Origin: Nautilus pompilius
Lineage: Eukaryota; Mollusca; Cephalopoda; Nautilida; Nautilidae
Reading direction: 5' to 3'
DNA: 64,000 bases
NCBI GenBank assembly: GCA_018389105.1
Contig: JACATO010000924.1
Span: 939,988-1,003,987 of the forward strand
Shown in pieces: positions 10,101 to 27,320 of this stretch; position 1 is the first letter of the stretch; every line of letters begins with the position of its first letter. The notes under the pieces were generated by a model. That model had not been told where the DNA came from and did not search any database. It worked only from the letters and a program-made list of their open reading frames with translations. A program made the translations under genes and the position numbers.

Positions 10101-12610
10101 ACGACTGAGATTTTCCAATCTGCCGAAAATTAACCATTCCCACAATGCACTGCAAAAACACTGAGTTTTCCGCTTGTAAATGTATTTACTATTTTAGTAC
10201 GTGTAATTTTTTTCAAGCAACCTGGAGTTTTGTTGGTACCTGTTTTAAAATTTTTTTATGAAACAACATCTTGTATCCACCCTTTCTGAAATGTTTAGAA
10301 AAGCGGTTGGAGAAGAGTCGAACACCTGTATTTTTCAGTTCATAATTTATCCTGGTGGCTTTAAATTGTCTGCAACCGCAGAGCAAAGAAATTTTTGTTT
10401 TTTCGTTTTTTGTTAACTCGCATTGGTGCGTCATCATCGAAGCTTTTATCAACAACTTCTCCCTGCTCTCAAGAACTGTTCGGTGTTCACCTGCGGAATT
10501 TTTGGGGGCCCGTCACTAAAAATTCTCTATGTTCGAGCGCACAGCTCTGGGGAAACCAGTCACCTTCATCTTCTATAGAAGCAAACGCGTGTGAGGGGGC
10601 GTCACAGTTTTTGGCCATCAGATGAAAGGAAGAAAAAATAATGGACCGATGAGTGCCAATGACGGGGAAACAAATAACAGAGTTGTAACCGCAAAGGCTC
10701 CGTTATACATGGTTCACAACAGATCGAGTTTGTAGTGTGTTCTTTAAATGGCCAACCGAGGAAACTTTGCGTTAAAGTCTCCGTGATTTCGCCGCTAACC
10801 ACTAGCGTTCTGCCAGGATTGCACACTCTTTAATATACACATTCTACCAATACAGTGAAACACCGAGCAAAGTTAACTAGGTGACGATTAAAACTACCTA
10901 TTTCTACCTTTCCATGTAAAGTTAGCGCTTGAGAGATGAGTTAACAGGTAAGAAATTTTAATGCAAAAATTACAAATATTTTATAGACATTTTTTGATGC
11001 CTCCCACTGCCAAAAAATTACTGTTTTGCCATCACCTTACACCTTTAAAGAAACTATTGAGTGTTGATTATATATGTTACAATGCAAAAATGTATTTTAA
11101 CACAATAAATTTAATTAAACATGTTGTTATATCCACTGGTTCTCTGTACTAAACATTAATATAATTATCTCTTTTTGGCACATGCTAGCAAAAAACGACA
11201 ACAAGAGAACATCTTATACATTTAGGTTTTCTAACAGCCATGTATTTTATATGCATGAAATTATGTGCAATAATAAATTGATTATAAATTATGTATAAGA
11301 GATATATAATTAGCGATACGAGTTTATGGCTGCCTGTGTTTTGGAAGTTTGGGAAAATATTTTGAAAGTATTAAAAGAACGTTTTAAACAATTTCACAGC
11401 GTTTCTTTGTTTCTATATACAGTATAGGTTGTTTCTATCCGTCAGATTTCCTGAATACACCGCCGGAAGTCTCAGCATCACTAATTCGGTCATTTTGACT
11501 GGGTACTTTCTCTTAAGCGATAGTTCTATCTTAATTTGACTACATTAAGCATTTTTTTTCATTTGTGTTGTATATTATTTCTTTAGACGAAATATTTTAA
11601 AAAGAACGAAAATCTTGCCGGATGCGCGATGCATTATCAAATATTAAATACAGTTATCATTCAAAATACTGGCACTCGCATATGTCAGATTACCTGGTGA
11701 ATTAATCTGTGTGCATACGCCAAGCCAGCTAATGAAATCTGCATGTGTACGAGAATCCCTTAGGGGCTGATATGGTCAAAGTGACCTCTTCTGTAAGCAC
11801 CGATTTCTTTTTTTTTTCTTTTTTAGATCTTACTGTTCTTTTTGTTCTCGTGGGGGAAAAGCTTTTCCTTCCTTGGCTAAGACTCAGCAACTGAAGAATT
11901 TAAAACAGTCTCCCTCGTTTTTCCTTTACGTATGCAGCACATTCGGCCACCCACGTGCTTCTGTTGGAAATGGTATCACTTACAAAATGTAGCTTACGTA
12001 CGTGATACCTTCTCCGCCAGAATATAATTCCCCGCGGAATATTAAATCAAATTAAGTAGACGGAGACGCTTTTAACGCTGTTACACACAAATGCATTTCC
12101 TTATAAGGAGTTCCAAACATACAAAGCTGGAAGGATAAGCGTCCGTGAGATTAGCAAAGAATGAATATATAGAAGACACGGGAAAACAAAAAGAGTCGGA
12201 ACTACACCGAAGTTCTTGGCTGGTGTAAGAGTTAATCTGAACTTCTGCTGTCAGTTTTGGATCACTCGGTGTATTTCAGTAACAGTAAACCCAGGGTTAT
12301 TTAAGTTTTCAGCTTTAGACTGGAACATATTAAAAAACAGAAAGAAAAAAAAAAGGTTCTGCAATAAAAAAGGAAAAAAAGGTAAAAACAATGAAGTTTC
12401 CATTCATATTTTAGAAAAGAAAAACATAACAACTCCTCGTCGCTTTTAAATAGTGAAAGTAAAGTTGCACTTTTTTCTTCTCTTTATTTCTGACCTTAAG
12501 TCCTTGAGTCACCAGGATAAAGCAACGAGACGCGGAAGTCCCACATCCGCTTGTGGTTGGAAGAACGGCGGAGTCAGGCGATTTGGTATTTATTGCTACT
12601 GTTTATCATT
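7116..12610. other. Unrecognised non-coding stretch
   Basis: No gene that I can support. It contains a short GT run near 9811-9830, scattered poly-T and poly-A runs, and AT-rich blocks near 11.0-11.4 kb. The N-terminal (helix-turn-helix) part of the Tc1 relic could lie at about 7115-7330, but it is too decayed to call. Short frames of 60-100 codons occur at chance level. Confidence 0.4.
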
Positions 12611-12616
12611 AGGTTT

Positions 12617-12860
12617 AATGTGGCTGGCGGTCTGGTGGTAGACTGCCGTGGTTGAAGGTCCGAATTCGAATCCCGGTCGAGACCAACTTGGTTTATTGCG
12701 GGTACATGTGGTGGAGAGAGATTCCGCAGGTAACTCTACACCGGCTTGACCCTTCATCGCCACTCGAAACATCCCCAACCGTACTCAGGTAACTCGCTTG
12801 GTCACCAGGGCTACCCACCTACCTACCTACCTCTACCTCGCTGCTGTGAGATGCCCTTTG
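12617..12860 (+). mobile_element. tRNA-derived SINE-like element
   Basis: A pol III A-box-like sequence (TGGCGGTCTGGTGG at 12625-12638) and a B-box-like sequence (AATTCGAATCCCGG at 12663-12676) sit at tRNA-like spacing. A non-tRNA body follows and ends in a short tetranucleotide tract (CTAC repeats at about 12815-12835). The head resembles the minus-strand element at 27245-27320, and both share GCGGTCTG, an AGAC core and TTCGAATCCCGGT. It is too degenerate to fold as a real tRNA gene. Confidence 0.55.
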
Positions 12861-15800
12861 ACCTAAAAAGTCAGGGGACATCGTTTGCAAAGATCATTAA
12901 GTTTCAATTCCAAAATTATTATCGCAAATTTTTTAAAGCAAATACATATTAAAGCAGATATTCTTATGTCGATCATTTGGAGATGTATTTTTTTTGTTGT
13001 TGCTTTAGCTCTCTTGAAGTAAGAATAGAAGTGGTTATTGACTCGCGTCAGAATCAGGAAAAACGTCAAACAGCACACTATTTTGCACATTTATGACGTA
13101 ACCAAACATTATACAGAGAGCAGTATGCACAAGTATGACGCGCATGAATCAGCTTGAGCTCTTTTTGAAAAAGAGCTCTACCGTCACCTGAAAATAACGA
13201 AAGTTTAAATTTACAAGAAAAATCAACAACAACAACAACAACAAAACCTTTACCTTTTTTAGTTAAAGTTTATTAAAGAATTTATCAACAGAATAGCATT
13301 CTTATCACAGAATATTTATGAAATATCTCGAAAAGATCATACATTTTTTATGTAGTGAATCAACTAAATGTTTGCTTTAATGTTTTTAGCAATTGCTATT
13401 TTCTTATATTATAGCACATATAACCCAGTACACACATGAACAGCTTCGGTTTCTTCTTCTTATTATTATTATCTCCGAAGAGAAGGAAAATCTGCCATTA
13501 CACTGGATATAAGGAAATAGAACACAATAGATGGAAATACAGAGCACTGTGCAACATACGTTTTATTAGCATTACGATAAATTACTCTCTTATTTTGCTA
13601 TAAACTAACGCAATCTATTGAAATAGGTAATCGGAATGAAACTTTAAAGAAAATATACATAGATGTTGTTGAAGATGTCTCAAACAGCTTACATGTGATC
13701 GATTTTACAGCATCCGGCGATAGAACACCGTAGTGTTTTTTTTTCTGTCAATACTTAGGCCAGAAACGGTAGAGAGAAGAAAAGGAAATCTGTTTATGCA
13801 CACAGCGTGAGTGCTCAAAGGGAAATTGTTAATCAGAGAGAAGCAATGTAGAAAATTCTTTGGAAGTCTGTATTCTTGTGTCTTCGATGTTAACCAACTT
13901 AATTGTCTGTACAGGAACAAATCATTTCCACCATACTTTACAGGGGGGGGGATAATGACAAAGAAAATGCAGGGCCACTTTAACAATTTGCTTATTACCC
14001 AGGGTGCAATGTTACTGACCAGTTAGCACTGTTCGTTTGACAGTAACGCGTTTGTCTTCTTCTCTGTTCGTTTAGTTGACTTTTGGTGGGTGAAAAGCCG
14101 GCCAATGGTTTCTTAAAGATTTTTCTAAGTTGTGATTATTATATTTTTTGCACCGAGTTAGAAAGATCCTATTGGAAAGCATATTTATTACCAGCACGCC
14201 GTCGGAATTTGAACGGCCTTATGGCTATATCCTTCTAGAATCTTCCTAATGGCTGTGAATTCGCATTGGACCTTATTAATCTGGTTTAGAACACCTGGGA
14301 AGTTAGAGGGGGCGCACCGCCGTAATTCTGATTAGTCCGTGCGAGTCGGTGATTGGACTGATTGATTGACATGTGTCAGTTGGAGAAAATCGTCAGCGGC
14401 TATCCCAGAGATAAATAACTGCGGTGACACCAAATCTAAGTCCCCCCCCCCACCCTGACTCATATATGCCAACGTCTTGGCGTCCTTTCCCTTTTCCATG
14501 ACAATTTCCGCCATTGATTTCTGAACGAACGTACGTTCCTACGCCCTTAGCATCTTTGTGAGCAGAAAGGACCGTCCACTAATCCCTCCCGCAAATAGAA
14601 TGAGGCGAAGCCAAACTTACAGGTTTATTTATCACCATTTACGGAGATGAGTCAACGTTGCCTTGAGAGTCTGTAGCGAGTTTCGAGTGCCATCTGCACC
14701 GGCCGCTTACCACCACAACAAATAGAACGTCAGCCAGGAATATTAATAGCGGAGTTTAAAAGATACTGGGTCCATTCCTATGGGGCATCTGCATTGCAAT
14801 AAACCAGTAATTATTTCCTCCACATTTTAGTGTCAGGGTAGAAATGTAAGTCGGGAGGTTGATAGTATTTGTTCAAAACCCGAGCGGGTAATTTAATCTC
14901 TCTCTCTCTCTCTCTCTCTCCATCTCTCTCTCTCTCACCTCTTTTTTTAATTTTCTAATTCGGCTAGAATTCAGCTGATAGGCGCCGTGTTAGTTCAGGC
15001 TCCACTTTCGTGTTCCACGCTCAGCCATCGCGACGCATTCCTTAACCGAACTCGACTGGTTTTAACAGGCCACTTCCAGTTTCAAAATAAAAGTGCCCTG
15101 TGACCCGTCGTTTCATGCCTGAAGGTGACCCGTGACCTTGCCTGCCTTTAAATAATGTGACCCTGTAACCTGGGCTGGCTGGAATCCCCACTAAAGCGTC
15201 AAATTTCAAGATATCGGTGCGCTACCGCTGAAGTTCTTTGTTTATTTCTATTCCGGGTACACAAGGCCTCTACACTATCTACCTTACAACACCGGTGATC
15301 TCGTGCAGCGGTCCAGTCATTCCACCCAACCCGTCTGTCTGTCTGTCTGTCTGTCATTTTCTACCTCCGTTCTCTCTCTTTCCCTCTACGTTTGACAATC
15401 TTCTCTCGTGTTTTTGCTGAGTCATATCGTATTTATTTTATTAATATATGTTGCCTCTGCTTCATTTTCTTGCAATTCCTTAGGGTCTCCTACACTAAAT
15501 ATCTACTTGGTTGCCTGTCTGTCTCTGTCTTTCTGCTGAATAATACGACAATTTGTTTTCTTTATTTAATTTGTCTATGATTCATTTCCTTGCACTTCCT
15601 TTCTTAAGAGCTCTCTTTCCTTATATACTGCGCGCGCGTGTGTGTATGTCTCTCTCTCTCTCTCTCTGTTAATTCATAATTTATCTTTTAAAAATTTACT
15701 CTCTATCATTTTCCCAAACGTTTTAATGTTCATTCTATAATTATCTGAACATCCCTTACACTATTTTATCCACATCCTTCACCCTCTATTGTTTTGATGA

Positions 15801-17027
15801 CTTTTAATATTATAAATTTGTTTTAATAGTTCTGATTTGAAAGCCTGAGTAATAAATTAACAGAATATATGTATACTCTGGTAAATGAGGAAATGTACGT
15901 TGGACGGGTGATATGCGATTTTCCAATTAGATATTCAGAGTTTTCTTTAACTATATTTCTACTCCTTATAGGAACTCTCTCCTCTGGGCATGATCCACAG
16001 TGAACCGCTTTCATCAAATTAAGTAGTATGAACTAAAGTTTTAAATGCTTACGTATTTGAGAATTATTTCTGTCTACCTGTAGATGCTAGCGAACGTAAA
16101 TAAATTAAATTGTGAAACAAAAATGACTGGTTAGTTTTATCGTAAATGGGTAATTTGAATCCCGGTTGGAACGCTCTCTAGCGGGTAACTGTGACACTAG
16201 GCTACCTCACCAGAGTTGTCTCCAATGTCGAGAGGTTATCTCCCTTGTGGAGACTGGGCTAGTGTACGACAGTGACGACAAATATGTATTTTAAATTATT
16301 AAAACAAAAACGTACTTGAGCTCAATTCTTAAAATGTCATTTCTAATTAACTTGTTGTAGTTAATTACGGAAAGTCGTCCGCAGACAGACATTAAAGCGA
16401 TGCGATAGTGTGATCGATATTACACTAACTGTGTGAAATAATATGCGGTTTTTCAATGCTTCTTTGGAAAGCTTCATAGAAGTAATACAGAAATTTCCGA
16501 TAAATTCACTGTTTACTTCTTTAAATGGCGAGAGAGAGGTCGCGTGCAAAATAAAAAGAAAAAAAAAAGCACTCAAAAACAGTGACGTCATTGAAAAACA
16601 AGGAAAAGCGTTTAGCTAGACGCTATGAAGGAATCTGGAAAAGAAAATCTCGTAAAAAAATAAGATAAATTAGTATTGAGAAATTAGTGCACGGTGAATA
16701 TATATGGACGGTTTGGGTATCTCAGGCTTAAGGGCCTAAGAAGGGAAGTAGCTATCGCTTAACTATCTCTGAGCATCGTCTTTTCGACTTAGATAGAGGG
16801 GCTACAAACTGATCCTTTCTTTTCCGCAGAAATCAATGGCTTCGTGGAATTGAACACTATGCAAGGACGCCGAATAAAATCACTTGTGGCTTAGTCACAT
16901 TTTGCCGGTGGAGAAGACTGAATGTTTAAATGGCACGCAAATGGTCTGCAATCCTAAAGCAATCACCACTGGCCTGACTTAAATGGTTTTTGGAACCTGT
17001 GTGTATTCTTGCAATTGAAATTAGCCT
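12861..17027. other. Unrecognised non-coding stretch
   Basis: AT-rich. It contains a 23-base palindrome at 13156-13178, TC runs at 14897-14937 and 15645-15668, a TGTC run at 15333-15355, and a short SINE-tail-like piece near 16155-16200 that shares GAATCCCGGT and GCGGGTA with the 12.6 kb element. No gene recognised. Confidence 0.45.
14897..14937. repeat. (TC)n microsatellite
   Basis: About 20 TC repeats with one CA interruption. Confidence 0.95.
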
Positions 17028-17080
17028 CTCTCTCTCTCTCTCTCTCTGTACCGACGTCACCTCTCTCTGTATCGACGTCA

Positions 17081-17117
<37 letters not shown>

Positions 17118-17295
17118 CGACGTCATATCTCTCTCTCTCTCTCTCTCTGTATCGACGTCACCTCTCTCTGTATCGACGTCATATCTCTCTCTCTCGACGT
17201 CACATCTCTCTCTGTATCGACGTCATATCTCTCTCTCTCTCTCAACGTCACCTCTCTCTGTATCGACGTCATATCTCTCTCTCTCTCTCTCTCTA
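17028..17295. repeat. Composite (TC)n repeat with embedded GACGTCA spacers
   Basis: TC runs alternate with short spacers of the form GTATCGACGTCATATC or GTATCGACGTCACC. I count eight GACGTCA cores plus one AACGTCA variant. The same architecture recurs at 40.8-41.9 kb, 43.46-43.54 kb and, with GACATCA, at 48.8-49.0 kb. Open frames here are repeat translations. Confidence 0.93.
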
Positions 17296-17358
17296 GTTCT
17301 CATTTCTTTGTGAACAATGGGTCACATTCAGTAATGTTACTGCTGATCATAGATTCTA

Positions 17359-21127
<3,769 letters not shown>

Positions 21128-21557
21128 ACTTTTATCAGGTAATCCAGCGGTACGATAGTTCTTTGATGACACTTTTATCAGGTAATCCAGCGGTACGATA
21201 GTTCTTTGATGACACTTTTATCAGGTAATCCAGCGGTACGATAGTTCTTTGATGACACTTTTATCAGGTAATCCAGCGGTACTATAGTTCTTTGATGGCA
21301 CTTTTATCAGGTAATCCAGCGGTACGATAGTTCTTTGATGACACTTTTATCAGGTAATCCAGCGGTACTATAGTTCTTTGATGGCACTTTTATCAGGTAA
21401 TCCAGCGGTACGATAGTTCTTTGATGACACTTTTATCAGGTAATCCAGCGGTATGATAGTTCTTTGATGACACTTTTATCAGGTAATCCAGCGGTACGAT
21501 AGTTCTTTAATGACACTTTTATCAGGTAATCCAACGGTACGATAGTTTTGATAACAC
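21128..21557. repeat. 43-bp minisatellite, 10 copies
   Basis: The unit starts ACTTTTATCAGGTAATCCAG, with copy starts at 21128, 21171, 21214, 21257, 21300, 21343, 21386, 21429, 21472 and 21515. The last copy is diverged and slightly shortened. Copies 4 and 6 share the same linked variants (ACTATAG plus GATGGC), which marks a duplicated 86-bp dimer (copies 3-4 and 5-6). Most copies contain CTTTGAT. Confidence 0.96.
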
Positions 21558-24378
21558 GTGAAAGGTAAGAAAGTGCAGTAAAAACGAGAAAAATACTATG
21601 CTAAAACAGAAGAATGTATTTTCATCACTTAACTTACCAAGAAGTCGATTTTGTCCAATTATGCTCCACATTAAGTTATAAATACGTTCGAAATATGCTA
21701 AAACAGTTTTTTTTCGTCGCTTGTAACGTTTTTCAACGCATTTATATACAAACATATCCATTGTACGTTTTACCTCAACCTCTTGTTTATCAAATTGAAA
21801 CCGGAAATGATGTCTCTTCCTTATCTAAACCAAAGAAAAAGAGAAGCTTTGCGCAAAAACACTTGTTTTAAATTACTTTTGTTTGATTCTCTTGAGAGCT
21901 AAAAATACGAGAAAAAAAAAAAGAAAATTGTTTGTACGAATAAGATGTACGTGACGGTTTAGCTGCTCCAAGGAGACATGGTATCACACTAGCGAGCATC
22001 GCTGGCTTCTTTCTGCTTCTCCGAACATCGTCCTTTCTCGGGGCGGCCTCTTGGGGTAGAAATCTTCTCGGTGTAAAGATTCTGCGCGGGTCACGTGTGC
22101 GCGAGCTCGCGATCTTCTTCTGTCCCTACTTTCACTAATACAAGGAGAGACGCAGGAACTCTTTCATCGTCTGTACACAGCTTTTCATCGGTATGGAAAC
22201 ATTTGTGAATGGTTTTTTTTTCTTTTTTTGTTAATTGGCCGACGAAAAAAAGTTGTTCAAGTAATTGGAGGGACAGCTGGAGTTGGAACGACTCGTGCGC
22301 AGACAGCCCCACACCCCGACTTGTACACAATGTAAAGACGGTTTTAAGTAAGTTCGGATCTTCTGGTCTTTGTTCACCATTTAAAGCAGACAAGACAACA
22401 AAATACTACAGGAGCATTTCCCCCTGAAAGCAACGACACCAACCTCTAAACACCACAACATACATTATTACTACTATCCACTGTTTAGCTTTCGCACTAA
22501 GATGAATAACCACAAAAAAACTACCTAAAGCCAAATGCACCGACTGTGGCGTAATCAAAGTTGTTTAGCGACTTCCTGATATACGGTCATTCGTGCGTAT
22601 TTTAAAAAGTAAGGGAAGTTTAAACGTTTACTGAGGTTATGCACATTTGTTAAAGGAATTCACCGCGTCTTGAAGGCCACAACCACTTCGAAAAGTCTTG
22701 CTGAAATCTATAGAAAGAAGAGAGGACCAACTGAGTGATCAGATTCGGTAATCGTTTTTTCTCCGAAACGAAAAGAGTTAAATCCGAAAGAAATACAGAC
22801 AGATTATTGTTGCATTCATGAAAACGATTTTTAACCTTCGCTTTTCTCTTTTTGAAGCCGTCGAATTTAATTTAAACGGCTTTAATCGGCTTGTATTTTT
22901 TTTTCCCCTCGTAAACTTAAAGTTCGAGAATCTCTCTCTCTCTCCAATAGAGAGATGAGAAGGCGAAGATGTATCCATATTAATGTTTTACATACTGGGA
23001 AATGAATAGGATAAGAAGAAAAATCTGATAGTGGGAAAAAAAATGAAAAAGGAAACTGCTCTTTGCATCAGATTACTTAACCCTAGCGGGATGAGATTCG
23101 CCTGCGTGGCCCATCGTTCAGCCTGACGGGTGGATTCCCTGTTCACTAATAATGACTCGGTTAACGAGCCGTCGTGACGCAATTTGTTGTAGGGGAGATC
23201 GTTTAGAGATGACGAAGCTGAAACAAAGAACGAGTTCGGTGCGGACGGACGGTTTTGTAAACGGCGCATTCCGGTGGCTGGTTTATTTATCTAGAACTGG
23301 AACAGTTTGAATTAGGAAAATAAAAGTTTAGTTTACTTCAGACGCTGCAAGCGCATAGCATTAACTGGTCGTTTTTGCCTGCGACTGACTGAAGGTGGAT
23401 TCTTAAGACGAGCAGTTTGGGTAAACATTTAAAAATCGATTGATATTAAATTTTATTTTTTAGAATTTTTTTTAAATAATCAACGTTTAAAAGCTTTTTT
23501 TCGGAAAACAAAACAAATAATTATCCACTGATGATACGTGTATTTGCTATTATTCTTCTTCATCTGTTACAGAACGTTGTGAAACTTTGCTAAAACTATC
23601 GTAAACCTAACTTTTCACAACTGTCCTTTGACACAAAGTTGATCGATACCTTATTTATTGTTCACTAAATGGACATCAACAAACTGGGTTTATTGGGCCA
23701 ACCTTTGTCACGTATCGCTAAGCAAAAACGATTGAAAACCGGGACTAGTTATTACAACACCGGTAATTCTTAATTAAACGTAGAGAGCGACGTTACAGGT
23801 TTGGGCATTGAGCTCGGATGTTCAAAGCATATGACATCGATTATACCTCATCTCTGTTTAACTGGGACTTACTAGGGCTGTAATAAATAGCCCCTATTTC
23901 CTTTACTTTACCCGTTCTTTTATTTTTCATCTAATAGGAAATGATTTCTTGTTAGGTTGATTGTCACAAAAGCAATCAGATTTTTAAAATGGAAAATACT
24001 CGCTTTCATTGGTTGGTTGTTAGCGGCCAAAATCCTTTTTAGATCCATATAAATTTCAAGTCTGCAACCTCGACTGAGCCTGTTCTAGCGCCTTCTACAG
24101 ACTCTGACCACCCAAGAATTCCAACACAGTACTGATCCCGGATGACTGGTTTGTGGTAGACTCCAGGAAGCAGAAAGTAAATCTTCCAAGCTTCTCTTGT
24201 TCCTGGTTAAGCTACGTATCCGTTGTACAGCGGCAATAGCCAAATTGCCAGCGGGTTTTAGCGGATAGCATAATAATACATTACTACTATTTACCATTCG
24301 ACTTCACCAAGTAGGGAACGTATCAGATATTAAGCTGATAAGAACAGATACTACACTTTGATCTTTTTTTTTTTTTAA
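21558..24378. other. Unrecognised non-coding stretch
   Basis: Mixed composition with poly-A and poly-T runs and a short TC run at about 22929-22944. No gene recognised. Frames up to 100 codons (for example 22091-22393 minus) have no features that I know. Confidence 0.4.
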
Positions 24379-24528
24379 AAAATACGCCCCTGATTAATTA
24401 ATTTAATATTCCCATGTTGATGAATTGAAGACCGCCATACCATTCAGTATAAACATTAATAGTCTTTAAATACGCCTCTGATTAATTAATTTAGTATTCC
24501 CATGTTGATGTTTTGAAGACCGCCGTAT
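24379..24528. repeat. Direct repeat pair, about 62 bp, period 88
   Basis: A segment beginning AATACGCC(C/T)CTGATTAATT and running through CCCATGTTGATG to GAAGACCGCC occurs at 24379-24440 and again at 24467-24528 with a few substitutions. Confidence 0.85.
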
Positions 24529-27244
24529 AATGTCTTTCAGCTTTCTTTTGTTTTTTGAAGAGGGATTTTCAAAAGCAAGTAACATCACACGAGCGCTATA
24601 CAGCCCTCCATCGCGTTCCTGCTCCCTCGACAGGAAAGCTGTGACGTCAGCCTCAAGGAAGCAGGTGACGGCGAAAAACAGAGGTGTCGTATTGTTCTCC
24701 GACGTCTGTCTGCCTTTCCGGCTCACCTGGGATTTCTTTACTTCTGTATGGCATTACCGCTTTGACTTAAGTGCATCAGTAATTTTAGATATAAAGAAAA
24801 CTTAATTGTAAAATGCCCAAACGTCTGTTTTAGCCATGATGAAGACTAAGCCTTAAGAAGTTATCAGTCGAATTTAATAAGAAAAAATAAAAGACTCCAA
24901 GAAAGAGACAGCAACAAAAAGCAATCTACTCAATTTCTGGAATGATCGCGAGCTAATACCGGCTGATATATCTAAACAATGTAAACTCTTTCGTCAGCTT
25001 CGGTTTCTCGATGTAATCTTGCTAGGAAATAAATAAAATAGGAATATAAAAGCTTCTGCATGCACACATACCTAAAGGTGACAGCTGCTCAGAGAAATTC
25101 TCGCTTGTTCCTACAATTACAAGGTCGTAGTTACGAAATCTGCCAAACTATAATAAGTCACACGTTTTTTTTGTTTTTCTCTTGGCGAGCTGGGTTACCT
25201 GTATTATCGATCTCTTCAAACCTCAGCGGTTACTAAAGTACACTGCACACTACACAGGAAGGTTTACATATACCTTTACAGCATCATTCTCTCCTGACCC
25301 TCCAGAATAGAAATGTCATCTTCCTTACTTTAGCAAAGTATCAGAAAGACAGATCGCCTCTCTTGTTCTATAAGGAGACAAGCATTTTTCTTTATTTCAG
25401 CGTGAAGCGTACTTTATATTTAGACTTTAAATAATCTACTTTTGTTGGAGTTAACGCAAAATTAATTTAAGAAAATCACGTGACCATTGATTTAACATCG
25501 ATCCAAATTGCTATTGCTTGAAAAGATCGATAAATCACCTTTTTTTTAAAAGAAGGTTGTTGACCATGCTTACATGTTAACATTACACTTGATCAGTTAT
25601 CTTTTCTTAACGTAAAATTAATTTTTCCATTAAAGACAAAAATTAATCGTCTTAATTATTTATTGGATTGTCTCTTCTCTCTCTCTCTTTTTTTTCTTCT
25701 TTCTTTTGATACATTTATAATAAACATTTTGCGGGAAGATGGAGTGTAACGGGGATGCTGGTTAATGAGACAGATTGTGCTAAGAATTATCACTTGGATA
25801 AACTCTTGAGAATCTCCTCGATCACCTGTCTGACAGGAAACGAGGGTGTCGCTCTTCGGTCATCGCTCCATATACAAACGTCAGTATTTAGTATTAAGTA
25901 CCAGCCATCGTTTTCGTTTTCTTGTAAGTAGTTTTTACTTTAAGATTCAGAAGAATCTTTTTTCTTTTTCTTTTTTTTTAAATTTTAATATATTTTTTAA
26001 GTAATTAAAAAATTTGACGCTGACTGTTGCTGTTTGTTTGTTGTTCTGTTGGCTCCACAAGAATTAGTACTATTATTTCCAAAAAAAAGCAGCGATTTAA
26101 AATTTAAGTTTCTCCGTTCGAGACAAAAGAGTGCAATTAATTCACGTTATTTCTGAAAGAAGAGCAAACGCATCACTGCGTACGGGCGGATAAGTTCAGG
26201 ATTTATCGCCGCATGAACGACGTTCATTTCGCGTTCCCCCTGAAGGTGTCGCCGAAGCGAAGTCTGCTTTCTGCAGGCGATGATTGGCCGTTAACCCAGC
26301 CTACCGTTGATGGATACGCAAAAAGCGAGGACGGAACCAAAAGGTGCCCGCTCGCAGGTCGTTTGAGATCATTTCCAAATATCCAAACCCATATTGGAAG
26401 TCTTCGGCTGAAACACCCATCGAGATGCTGAAGCATTGATGAAGACTGAAAGCAAAGCAACTCCCCGAAAACGAGACATCAGGAACGACGCACCATTCTG
26501 CTCTCTCCGATGTGCTTCTATTCTTCCTATTTTTCTTCAGTTTCTTGGCTGACTCAGCATTCAGTTTACATATCACGTCTAAATTTGATGGATTTCGCAA
26601 TGTGTGCTTACAATTATTAAATCAGTAGTGAAAAAAAATTACTCTTAGTATTACAGCAGAACGATTTCTTCTCGTCACCTCAGCTTTTCAAAAGCTGCTG
26701 CTTGCGACGGAGTTTTGCCTAAGTCAGTCGGGTTAAAACTTCGATTTCAAAAGAAAATTAAATAAGAGGTAAAATTGAATTCCAAAACTCAAACAAAACC
26801 CAATTTCCCCTTGTTAGTTTATCTGTTGTAAGAAACTTACTACCTGCGACCCGCTTTTACATGATAAATCATCGATAACTTATTATCCATTCAAAAAGTA
26901 TTTTTCTTTACTAATAAGATTTGTGCGCTTAATACGAATATAGAAGTTAGTTTAGAGAAACTCATGTAAACTTTATTCAGTAACAATTTTGTATTATTGA
27001 GCCTTATAATTAAATTGTTACAGCGTAAGAGACTTAGGGTTTCTCTACTGCTGTAAACGACCTACGTATACCGACACCTACAAGAGAGACAAAGAAAAAA
27101 CGGCATTGTCAATCGGGCCCGGCAATTCCGACTTCGGCTGGGAGGGGGATTCCTTTTAAAGCTCTTCAGCTTTGAAACCTGAGTTCCCTGAGAAATGATA
27201 AAGAGCGAGAAGAAACCAGAATAGGGCGATACACCAAACAGAAC
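24529..27244. other. Unrecognised non-coding stretch
   Basis: AT-rich sequence with T-rich tracts at about 25685-25705 and 25955-25980. No gene, RNA or mobile element recognised. Confidence 0.4.
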
Positions 27245-27320
27245 CGGTCCTCACCGGGATTCGAACTGGGTTGTCTCTATTAGCGGTCTTCGGTCAGACC
27301 GCGGCAGCGCCAAATGACGC
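27245..27320 (-). mobile_element. tRNA-derived SINE-like head
   Basis: On the minus strand an A-box-like TGGCGCTGCCGCGG (27312-27299) is followed about 30 bases later by a B-box-like AGTTCGAATCCCGGT (27269-27255). The spacing and boxes fit a tRNA-derived promoter and the sequence is related to the 12.6 kb element. The arms do not pair well enough for a functional tRNA. Confidence 0.55.

Noticed and set aside
27245-27320. Genuine tRNA gene
   Set aside because: The A and B boxes are present, but the T arm and other stems do not pair properly by eye. A SINE head is the better reading.
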